Positions 57,301 to 64,000 of a DNA stretch of 64,000 bases are shown piece by piece. The stretch comes from Phoronis australis (Eukaryota > Phoronida > Phoronidae): positions 1,338,319 through 1,402,318 of the forward strand of contig NMRA01000030.1 of assembly GCA_002633005.1 (NCBI GenBank). Reading direction: 5' to 3'. A model generated the notes under the pieces. The model was not told the DNA's origin. It saw nothing but the letters and a program-made list of their open reading frames with translations, and did not search any database. Both the position numbers and the translations under genes were made by a program. The stretch's first letter is position 1. The number at the start of each line of letters is the position of its first letter.

Positions 57301-59855
57301 TGCACTCTGTTTGGAAGAATTAAAGTTTAGTCATTAGAGTCACTCACTGGTTGACAGTTATTTATTCCGGGAGGTGGTGTGACCAAAACCGATAAAAAGT
57401 GAATTTAAGCCCACTACATTTCGAGCATTGCTTTTTTCAAAAGTTTTATTTACGCACGAAGCGAGCAAAATAGTCAGTGTCATGTTGCTTACTTTCGACG
57501 TAGTAAATAGACTAAATATAGTACACACGTTAGAGTAAGCCAACGGGAGAGATTTCCGGTGATGCAATAATTATTTTTCGTTGGCTAAGCACGTAGCTCA
57601 CCTCTTCCGTATGGTGTGAATTTCTATGCTCGCCAGAGAGAAGTGAGCTATGAGCTGATCTCATTTTCGTTCGAGGCGCGAAGGTCTCCGTTTACGGTAA
57701 CTCTAAAGCTTTATCGAGCGCCACTTGGCGGTAAAAAAAGGCCAAGTTCAAAGTAAGATAAAGTAAAAATGAGGCAGTTTAGTAACTAAATACAACTGTA
57801 CGCTCTATTCAGACACCAATGTATAGGCTTGGGAGGCGCAGCACTGAAAAATGTGGTGGGGCTATAGCCCNCCCCCCCCCCCCCCCCCCCAGCCTCCTAT
57901 GGTACGCCGCCCATGATAGGCCCATAAGTGTCATCTTGCTTTACTACGAAACTAGACCTGTGACGCGTCGCAAAAATTAAAAAATTAATAAAATACAGCG
58001 ACCTAGCAGAATGATAAAACAGAACTATCTCTAAGAAAGCGACCATACCTTTGAGTCGTTCACATATGTAAGGATTTTGGAAATCCGTACAACTCCTGTC
58101 CCTCCACTTGCCTCCATGCACGTTGGTCAGGCGAGTACAGTCACCGTCACCATCAGGTTCTCCTGGGTCCCAGTTCAACCACGTGGACGACGATCCGTCA
58201 ACCCAGGCCCAAGCATTTGTGTTTGGAGCTTTCTTATAACCTATCCAGTAATCGAGGCCAGTAGCATCAGGCCTAAACGGAAAGGCAACTTTATATGAAT
58301 AGTAAGTGTTTGTGACCGGTGAAACGTTTTATGAACGCTTTTACGTCGACTTAATGGCAGTAGATGTTAGCGGAGACAGGGCCGATTGGTTAGGGCCCTT
58401 AGGCGACCACACTGTATCTATTAAGAACGATGAATGCATGCTGTGAAAGAGACATTCAAGCTAGCGCCCCCGAGGGCTAGGAGCGCCCTAAGCGAGGGCG
58501 TATCAACAGCGTAGAGGAGACCAGTTTGTTGTAGATATTAAACTTAAATTGGAAATCTGTGGGTAACCTGATTTTTTTCATGTACTTTACAGCAGCCACA
58601 AACAAGGCACAACGAAGACAACACAAGCCTCGACTCCTAGGTCTAGGCGGAGGAGCCTGAGGGGGGATTGCCCCCAAGTCTGGGCAAAAAATAAGGGGAA
58701 ATTCGGGCAAAACAGGAAAACAATGAGGCAGCGGAGCACCGTTTCGGAAAATACGGAAAAGGCGCATAAAGGAAGGTCCACACGGTGTCGACTGGGGGTG
58801 CTTTGAATGTATGGGTAGGCTCCCACAAGGATGCCAAGTAACGCCAAAGGCTTTTCCATTCGTATCGTGGGTGTGGCGAACCTGTAAACTTACCCGCTCT
58901 CCGTGAGAAAAGTGTTCTCCATATATTCTTCAATGGTCACCAAATGAGCGTCCAGTTGACTGCACACATCCCGGGCTTGGCTCCACAAGACAGTCTTGTT
59001 ATGTTCAATGGAATAACACGACGTGCCGTTGTGCAACCAGTTGTCGGGACACCAGAATGCTGAAAAACAACATGACGCTCGTAGTTGATAATCGTAAGGT
59101 TACGAGAGAACGTCCTGTCGCACTCGTCTATAATACCGAAAATTACCTAAATGATCACTTGTTAAAGATACCCTTTCCGCCTCATTTTGTTAAATACGAA
59201 CTAAGAATGGAAGAATCCTCTTTCGACAAGACATCTAAGGTACACAAAACTGTCAATGTACCATCTGTTTCTCGGTCACATCTGATTTTTTATTTCAAAC
59301 GAACCATCAGAATAAACGTAAAGTGCTTTTTGATACCAGTGACCTACTAAGTATGCGACCATGCACATTTAAATACAACATTAAATTGAGTATAATTGTA
59401 ATATATTACCTTGGACATCGGTAATGAGCAGAAACGTCGCAATTAAATGCAAGATTTCCTGAAAGCAAATATATATATATTTATATATGTGTGCGTGCGT
59501 GTGAAACAACAAGTTATAATTGAAACAATTGTAAATTGTCACTAACAAAAGCTAAAATAAAATGTATTAATTTGTGTTTGTCAGAGTCCTACCAGCTACC
59601 AATGACAACTAAAAAGGTACATGTTCGAAAAACCGTTGATCTGGTCTTCACTGACGGAAATTTCTTGCTACTTTCTATGTACATGTATCCTTGTTGATAT
59701 CCATGTATACTTTTTGTTGGTCATTTAGGGCAGACACATTTGTATTTCCGCCAAACAAGTTGAACTTATCAGTTTAAGCAATTAGTTCCAGCAACGAATT
59801 ATTCATTAGAATGTTTACAAACATTAGCACTTACCATCACGCCCTGTTTATTCAT
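42161..59855 (-). CDS. Selectin-like membrane receptor: C-type lectin + 5 sushi + TM + acidic tail (12 exons)
   Basis: Minus-strand coding exons: 59855-59835, 59458-59410, 59059-58894, 58272-58049, 57306-57124, 56901-56713, 56009-55824, 55555-55376, 54946-54764, 51129-50972, 45404-45170, 42357-42161. They sum to 1971 nt, 656 residues and a stop, all GT-AG and in phase. Order: signal peptide (1-23), long-form C-type lectin domain with six Cys (24-153), CCP1-5 (154-460, four Cys and a Trp each), juxtamembrane stalk, transmembrane helix (about 482-506), KR stop-transfer and a 143-residue acidic cytoplasmic tail. Many N-x-S/T sequons occur in the ectodomain. Selectins have lectin-EGF-CCPn-TM; here no EGF exon lies in the 743-bp intron between lectin and CCP1. 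A role in cell adhesion or pattern recognition is inferred from architecture. Exons 1-10 are firm; exons 11-12 are joined by strand, order and matching phase (0, then 1) and need transcript support. Confidence 0.85.
42358..42962. other. Receptor last intron, downstream part
   Basis: No exon or classified repeat recognised between the last exon and the MITE relic at 42963. Confidence 0.5.
42963..43105. mobile_element. Diverged relative of the 99-bp MITE
   Basis: Begins AGATAGAGTTCAGTAGCTG and ends with the inverted GTGTTATTGAACTCGATT. Related to 34620-34718 by its terminal GAGTTCAGTAAC-like sequence. It directly abuts the next foldback element. Confidence 0.55.
43106..43412. mobile_element. 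307-bp foldback element
   Basis: Tips TATCGTTGGCCAAAT (43106-43120) and ATTTGGCCAACGATA (43398-43412) are exact inverses. Inside, AGTAATTATTTGCGGCG and CGCAAATAATTACTTTACG, and GCGTAAGTTAATT and AATTAACTTACGC, form long arms, so most of the element can fold into one hairpin. Non-coding. Confidence 0.85.
43406..44155 (+). repeat. 40-bp minisatellite, about 19 copies
   Basis: Unit GATACGATCCCTGTATAGTG followed by AACTAGTCAATTTGGCCAAC, exact 40-bp period with point variants. The part TTTGGCCAACGATA equals the tip of the adjacent foldback element. Lies in the last receptor intron. Units are continuous with no unique spacers. Confidence 0.95.
44156..45169. other. Receptor intron between exons 11 and 12, upstream part
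   Basis: Short ORFs on both strands have no domain signature. No classified repeat seen. Confidence 0.5.
45170..45404 (-). CDS. Receptor exon 11 (cytoplasmic tail, first part; linkage inferred)
   Basis: Acceptor TTCCACCAG. Encodes ILRANLAGCTDACCGEGEEE, YEEEVEEHKAKIIKHDQ and a Ser-rich segment RPASRQKLSESQLLGSLASL. Phase 0 in matches exon 10, phase 1 out matches exon 12. Cys 522, 526 and 527 could be lipidated, and Y534 is the only tail tyrosine. No homologue is recognised. It could instead belong to a separate gene. Confidence 0.6.
45529..45900. repeat. GGCCGACGT-rich repeat with CCCAGATAGCA end
   Basis: Starts CCCAGATAGCATCACTACG and contains ACGTTGGTCCGACGTTGGTC and CATTGGGCCGACGCGGG words. 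The inverse end TGCTATCTGGGG occurs at about 49175-49187 with similar content. Probably one interspersed element family; the right end here is not defined. Confidence 0.6.
46272..47857 (+). mobile_element. P-like THAP element, copy 3
   Basis: Ends GAGAATGCCACCCGATTTAA and TTGGGTGGCATTCTCC are inverted. 1.59 kb, the shortest copy, with about one 56-bp unit. Located in the 5.6-kb intron predicted between receptor exons 10 and 11. No transposase core. Confidence 0.82.
46452..46690 (+). pseudogene. THAP domain remnant of P-like copy 3
   Basis: The plus-strand frame reads CGASVPAWPNYESAKKAAIS, FFRLPREPEMLRK, a stop where copy 2 has Trp, then LAVVENERYAVNSKYEAVKH and VCGRHFVGSDFSDEFRLTK. The second Cys of the CxxxxC pair is Trp here. 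Copies 2 and 3 carry different stops. Confidence 0.78.
47858..48699. other. Intron or intergenic sequence, no gene recognised
   Basis: A C-rich patch (GACCCCCCACCCCACCCC, near 48189) and short ORFs only. Confidence 0.45.
48700..49187. repeat. ~36-bp tandem repeat and GGCCGACGT-rich repeat
   Basis: Units of the type GTTGGTGCGACGTTGGCAAA and CAGTCGCCTCTAA repeat about five times (48740-48900), followed by CGACGTTGGTCC-rich sequence ending in TGCTATCTGGGG. The 159-residue minus-strand ORF across it is a product of the repeat. Confidence 0.7.
49424..49577. mobile_element. Small GGCGGAT-end MITE-like repeat
   Basis: CACTGGCGGATTCAGAGAGG at the left and CCTGTATCCGCCCTTGAATT at the right, with GGCCCCCC just inside. 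Related to 38018-38303. Confidence 0.6.
49614..49753 (+). CDS. Possible plus-strand first coding exon (unknown gene)
   Basis: An open 46-codon frame from ATG at 49614 runs MIVTRLKINETHLPHLPMID then SADFESQSDMLDESGSVNEN and ILNENA, to AG before a good donor GTATGT. The acidic composition looks protein-like, but no family is recognised and no following exon was found. It lies opposite the receptor gene's intron. It may be chance. Confidence 0.25.
49754..50971. other. Intron sequence, nothing recognised
   Basis: AT-rich, no ORF or repeat of note. I looked here for an alternative last exon after the transmembrane exon and found none convincing. Confidence 0.45.
50972..51129 (-). CDS. Receptor exon 10 (stalk and transmembrane helix)
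   Basis: Encodes QSEIPEVPLNVEHVSAEAEG, then a hydrophobic span from GAVSVGTVTIALIVTLF to LDLV, then TCKRQID at the cytoplasmic face. Donor GTAAGT, phase 0 out. Confidence 0.88.
51976..52740. repeat. ~380-bp tandem duplication in receptor intron 9
   Basis: Bases 51976-52355 and 52358-52740 share an ordered series of words: TTTCTGA(C/T)TT, TCTACGAAA, TTTGACA, GTAAGAA, GATCCCCAAATA, TTTGCCTCTCT/TTTGCCTATCT, AATTCAAATGACAA-like and AGATC(A/G)AAAA(G)GAA. Diverged, so old. Confidence 0.7.
53616..53620. other. Assembly gap
   Basis: Five N between a G run and a C run, in receptor intron 9. Further single N occur at 16670, 38162 and 57871, the last two in C homopolymers. Confidence 0.95.
53621..54763. 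other. Receptor intron 9, upstream part
   Basis: Includes ATATTGCCACTC and ACATATTGTTGCGTGCGACA words repeated loosely (about 54380-54520). No exon recognised. Confidence 0.45.
54764..54946 (-). CDS. Receptor exon 9 (sushi/CCP 5)
   Basis: VHCPKLDNVSFAV, NFSCFDGYFFPDG, IKCNKHAAW and VPACR. Phase 1 on both sides. Confidence 0.95.
55376..55555 (-). CDS. Receptor exon 8 (sushi/CCP 4)
   Basis: KHCPWPWIPNSTPN, FTCTTGYRYND, TTCTADKSWD and IPPCE. Phase 1 on both sides. Confidence 0.95.
55824..56009 (-). CDS. Receptor exon 7 (sushi/CCP 3)
   Basis: VTCLHPVTPYATW, NYTCDVGYEFPG, FKCQNDGEWSPN and KQC. Phase 1 on both sides. Confidence 0.95.
56713..56901 (-). CDS. Receptor exon 6 (sushi/CCP 2)
   Basis: VVVCSAPPVIANSTANSTAN opens it; then SYTCHEGFW, AQCQLDAQWS and ITSC. 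Phase 1 on both sides. Two adjacent NST sequons. Confidence 0.94.
57124..57306 (-). CDS. Receptor exon 5 (sushi/CCP 1)
   Basis: Cys at 155, then NYTC, IKC and NNC, with GEW before the last Cys. Phase 1 on both sides. Confidence 0.94.
58049..58272 (-). CDS. Receptor exon 4 (lectin domain, ligand-binding half)
   Basis: Encodes LDYWIGYKK, WAWVDGSSSTWLNWDPGEPD, GDCTRLTNVHGGKWRDRSC and FQNPYICERLK. EPD (117-119) occupies the EPN/QPD position and WRD (135-137) the WND position of the calcium-dependent sugar site. Confidence 0.95.
58660..58770. repeat. Small repeat patch in receptor intron 3
   Basis: GGGGGGATTGCCCCCAAGTC then ATTCGGGCAAAACAGG and GAGGCAGCGGAGCA. Similar to 21280-21380 (ATTCGGGCAAAAC, GGCAGCGCAGCA). 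An unclassified interspersed repeat; the overlapping minus-strand ORFs are shadows. Confidence 0.55.
58894..59059 (-). CDS. Receptor exon 3 (lectin domain, N-terminal half)
   Basis: Encodes FWCPDNWLHNGTSCYSIE, WSQARDVCSQLDAHLVTIEE and YMENTFLTES. The CPDxW...CY pair is the long-form C-type lectin N-terminal hairpin. Phase 2 out. Confidence 0.94.
59410..59458 (-). CDS. Receptor exon 2 (signal peptide)
   Basis: Encodes EILHLIATFLLITDVQ. Acceptor GCTTTCAG, donor GTAATA, phase 1 out. Confidence 0.82.
59835..59855 (-). CDS. Receptor exon 1 (start codon)
   Basis: Encodes MNKQGVM and ends before GTAAGTGC (phase 0). Very short, but it joins in frame to a hydrophobic exon to make a standard signal peptide. 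Confidence 0.7.
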
Positions 59856-60385
59856 ATTTCACAAGATGGATACTGTTATTTCCCGAAAATATGTTCACGT
59901 TGGTAAATTCATGGTGAAGTTCCCTTGATCTGTTGGATAATGCAAAGGAACTGGGTAATTGATTTAATGTAATCGATTCTTGTCTGATCAATAATGGGTT
60001 TCAATCCATAGTATTTTGTTCACAGACAAATGAAAATGCCCAGCAACGGCGTACACACTATCGAAGTTAGCGAATAATCAATCGAGTATTGATCAGTCCA
60101 TTCTGTTGTGACTTCCATGCATCAACTGAATTGTGTGCATCGAAACGTCACAGGGCTTTTAAGGTGTTATCATGTACAAAACTTCCTTTTGTTGGACCTC
60201 ATTAAGTACAACAACGCACTGATATCATAATAGCTTCAACTTCATTTAACAAAACGACGGTGTTTGAGGAAAAACTGTGGTTCGCAACAAAAATGTGTTT
60301 GTAAGAACTTATGTCTTGGCATTATTACGTATTTCAAAACATTAACTTGATTGAAGATATGGCAGTGTTATATGTTTGACAGCTT
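59856..60385. other. Receptor 5' flank
   Basis: Upstream of the receptor start codon. No clear TATA box or CpG-rich stretch was seen. The 5' UTR and promoter are not identified. Confidence 0.4.
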
Positions 60386-60760
60386 AATACATACTCTCTA
60401 GTATATAGCAAAACAGCGAGACATAACAAACAAACAAGTTAAACACTAGCTATATTTCGAGACGACATGTTTCATCATCAGGCAATGACTGAAATTGACA
60501 TAAATGAATCAAAGTAGACAATGGCAAAAACGGTTGCAGCAGATAGAGGGTCACACAAGCAGATATTGTGAATGTATCCCGCATATGCATGCCTGAAGAT
60601 AGGAGACTGCTTAGAGACTACGAGAGAGTATATGTATTAAAACCTAACTTCAACGGAATTTTGTTATTTTGTATGTGTCGAGCTAACCAGATAGTCCTGG
60701 CAAAGCCTTAGTAAAATAAGAAAACGCGAGTTCAATCACATAAATGTAAGCCCGTCAAAT
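60386..60760 (-). repeat. Possible Penelope-like 3' end fragment
   Basis: The minus strand contains CCTGATGATGAAACATGTCG (about 60485-60466), which carries the CTGATGA and GAAACATGTC boxes of the 16139-16177 motif but without stem II between them. The flanking sequence has no ORF. Classification is tentative. Confidence 0.35.
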
Positions 60761-63700
60761 GAAGCTGCCGTTTCGTGCCCCAATGCGTGACCGTGAGATC
60801 CCAGCACAAACAACAAAAGGCCGATAACAGTTGTGTTGAAAAAGGGTCCGAATAGAACACCATTGCGTGCGGGTGGTATTAGCAGCTGTTTGAATTAAAA
60901 GGTGATTCTCGCGGGGACGTAGACAAAAGCAAGCCAATACGCCTCACAGTTCCTTACATTTGGCAATTTATGGCACTAGTTAGCTCAGACCGATGCTCTT
61001 AACATACTGTAGGAACCAAATTTACATGTGTTTCCGTTGAAGATAGGCAGACAAAGAGTAGAGCATTGTTTCCGTTCAAACAAGATTGTGTTACTGACGA
61101 GCTGCTATCGAGCTATACTAACTTCAGAACTTTGATAAACTTGCACATAATAGATGCGTAAAACACTCAAAAGGTGTCACTACATCATGGTAAAGAAATG
61201 TAAATACCAGACACAGGATGCTTTAATAATGTACTCAGTTCAAAGTGAATGACTACCGCAAGTGAAACTGGGTATTTAAAAACTAGCAAAGATACATCAA
61301 ATCAGTAGTTTTCACCCTAAATTAACAATTTGCATGCGATCGTTATGAACTGAAATACTGCATCCATAAGGACAAAATCCTTTAAAAATCGAGTGAAAGT
61401 TGGATGCTGCTTTTTCAGCATCGTGTACCTGAATTTTTCTGAGAAATTTCAGCTTCCCCTTGACTAATCAAAAATAGGTCAAATGGGTTAACAACTAAAT
61501 TTTTTCAGACTATAAATCAAGAAAATGCCGTATGCAGACAGACTTCATTCGCAGCAAAATAAACAGCCAACCCAGAGACGTCTATTTTTAGTAAAATTAC
61601 GGAAGTTAATTCAACCGTGGCTCAAGAAACCCTGTTGTGTGTCACAAATGCACTCCGAATGGGGCTATTCGGAGAATTTTCGTCGCGGTGTCGCTGCTGT
61701 ACTAGTGGTGATTGAATTGCGCATGTAAACAACTGGTAAAAAGACGGAATTGTTATCAAAAGACGTCGTCGCGCTAAGCATCATTATTGCTATTTTCCCC
61801 GGTGCAAGTCTTCGACAGGTTGTCAAAAATTCCCGAAAGACGCAAGGTTACTACATGAGTGGACAATTGCGGTCAAAAGTGTCAACCAACTGACAAAAAA
61901 GTGTGTGGATGCCGAAGCCCTGTGTGTGATCTATACATTTCCATTGGGAGACTACATAAATGCATAACATTATTTGGTAAGTTTTTAGCAATCAGTTTCT
62001 ATTGACATCGTTCAGTGATGTTATCCCCACCAGTTACCCCACTGAATAAGGAGTTTATTGAGTGGAACTAAGTGTTTCTTTTCGAAAACTAACCCGGAAC
62101 TCAGATGCCGGGTAGGCTAGCAGCACATATTCACGTATTGTCCTGGGTGGGAGTGCGCCCAATATGGTGGTACGTAACGCTCAGAAGTCAAGGGTGACTT
62201 TTTCACAGCAGTTTCTCTTCAAAACTATGCTGTGTCCAATAAAATTCACTAGATGAATGAGTTTCGTGATTTTATAGCGGACCCCGCCCCAGGATTACCA
62301 GATTAGTTACCGAATTTTAAAACATGGATAAGCCTTCATTCAGTAAATGTCGCAACATTGCATTGGAGTAAACATGGACACCTAGAATGAATTTTATTTG
62401 TTGAGATCAGAAGCAAATTTTAAGTGTCATGAAAAATACACATTGTTAAATCACTTTTAGTCCGTTTCGCATATTTTAATTCAGATCTTAAATAAGACTT
62501 GGGTACAAAGGTTACTAGTTTCTACATATAATCATGAAGATGAAACGTCAAGTATGTGCTGCCTTACAAAAGTAGTTTTGTCTTGTGTTTTCTTTTATAA
62601 TTTGCTAATATTTCTCTGACTATTCTGTTACAAGTGAGAGAAAACAACTGAAACCAACCGCCTGATCGTCTATTTTACCTTTGGACAAAGTGAAAAGAAA
62701 TCCTCCAGCAATAACCTGAGAGAATTGATTCAGAAATTCAGCACTTGATATGCCTGATTATTAACTCCATTGCAATGTTCTTTCTTTGTATGTATGTGCT
62801 TGTTCAGTTTGCATGTTGTTTTTAAATACACTGATAATTGTTTATTCTTGAATTTTGTGCATAGCAGATTCTTATCCAGCTAGCTACAATTGAAAACATA
62901 CTTTTCTTGCATGTGGAACTTTTGTTCATAGACAAGTTAACACAAAACTTAAAATTGTTCAAAGGTCTTCTTTAGAAAGCTGTAAAAATAATTACACACA
63001 CAAACAAATCAAATGCAAACAAAAGGAATACTTCATTTTGATGGATGCACATTTCTATAGGTCAACAGGAAAATGACAATTTGCAAGCGTATTTGGTAAT
63101 CACTTCAGGTTTATCAAGAATAAGCACAATTGCACTGTATGGGGCTTTAAAACTGAAGAAATATTGTGGTTTCAATAATTAGTGACAAACTTGCCTGTTG
63201 ATGAAAAATTTATCCGATCATCAAAGTGTAACATTAACGGGCTTTCTACTGACAATAAGACAATCGATGCAGTCACTGAATGTCATTTCCCCATAATGTG
63301 TACCAAATTGAAAAGTTTTTACCATTAGTATAAAGCCTTTCTTCTGAAAAGAAAAGTTAATGTCGCTCAGTGAGAAAGGACAGGTATTTATACCAAATGC
63401 TTTTGGTTTTCATTCCACTGGCATCTAGTTTCAATGACCTATAGAAGCGCTTGTTCCAGTTTCGTTACGTGGCTTTCTTTCATGTAACCTCATTCAGCCT
63501 CAACAACATCCACAATTAGACAGCATATCACTTGAATCGTTTTGTGCCCAAAATCGGACCCTGAACTAGACCAGAGTGTTACTAGGACTTATTTAGCTTC
63601 AGTCCCTCACGTTTCTTCCAGGAAAGGAAATAAGCTATTGTCCACACACGACTCATTGCCTATGAAATGGCATCCTCACCAACGAGTCTGACTTGTGTAG

Positions 63701-64000
63701 CAGTCAGATAGAGTTCCTCTTCATACACAAAAAAAATCCACTGGCACATTGTCTTATGGTAACTTAGTACTGCGATTCACATTTCTCCAGGGCCACTGAC
63801 TTGTACATAGTGCCATGCAGCACTGCTGATGTGTGGAAGTGCTGTGGGAAGAGAACGGAGCAACAATGCTTGTCTATGTTGCGGCTTGAAGTGGCCTTAA
63901 AATGTCACTGAACCTGGAACAAATATTGAAATATGAATAATTAAATACTCCAGCTTGGGTCAAAAACGCTACCCCTGTTTTTCAAAAATATGATGTGGTG
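60761..64000. other. Intergenic, no gene recognised
   Basis: Only short ORFs without domains (for example 61525-61728 on the plus strand). No tRNA, repeat array or transposon end was recognised. Confidence 0.45.

Noticed and set aside
58477-58933. Overlapping minus-strand ORFs in receptor intron 3
   Set aside because: They cover an interspersed repeat patch and overrun the splice site of exon 3.

Overview
This is a nuclear genomic window from an animal. It has intron-rich genes with GT-AG introns, AATAAA signals, AT-rich intergenic DNA and a large load of decayed transposons. A selectin-like C-type lectin/sushi receptor, a vertebrate-style microsomal retinol dehydrogenase and a POP7 gene, together with Penelope, CR1-like and Tx1/L1-like retroelements, suggest an invertebrate deuterostome such as a cephalochordate or hemichordate. 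I cannot name the species. Short N runs and a C homopolymer at base 1 show a draft assembly.

Three protein-coding genes are well supported. (1) POP7 (20453-20881, +) is the RNase P/MRP subunit p20, with one coding exon behind a 5'-UTR splice acceptor. (2) A retinol dehydrogenase-like SDR (32890-41706, +) has six coding exons and 346 residues. (3) A type I membrane receptor (59855 down to 42161, -) has twelve coding exons and 656 residues: signal peptide, C-type lectin domain, five sushi/CCP domains, transmembrane helix and a 143-residue acidic tail. The last two tail exons are joined to the rest by strand, order and reading phase only. Genes 2 and 3 converge tail to tail about 455 bp apart.

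The left 19 kb is almost entirely mobile-element debris: two of the three copies of a THAP-encoding P-like element, a 593-bp MITE with perfect 9-bp target duplications and an empty-site paralogue, a 2.48-kb TIR element with a 5-bp duplication, degenerate short repeats acting as insertion targets, a LINE C-terminal ORF, a ~1-kb repeat family linked to ATC/ATG microsatellites, a Penelope-like element bearing inverted hammerhead-ribozyme-like ends, and a Tx1/L1-like LINE remnant. POP7 follows, between short inverted repeats. From 22 to 32.7 kb lie further repeats, an intact 339-residue RNase H ORF and a CR1-like LINE whose 5' truncation ends just before the SDR gene. The SDR introns and the receptor introns hold MITEs, a TTAA-flanked element, microsatellites, a foldback element and a 19-copy 40-bp minisatellite that seems to derive from the foldback tip. 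The last 4 kb show no recognisable gene.

The genes do not form an operon or pathway. The most notable biology is the EGF-less selectin-like receptor, the SDR start codon embedded in a 53-bp tandem repeat, the hammerhead-like termini and the foldback-derived minisatellite.
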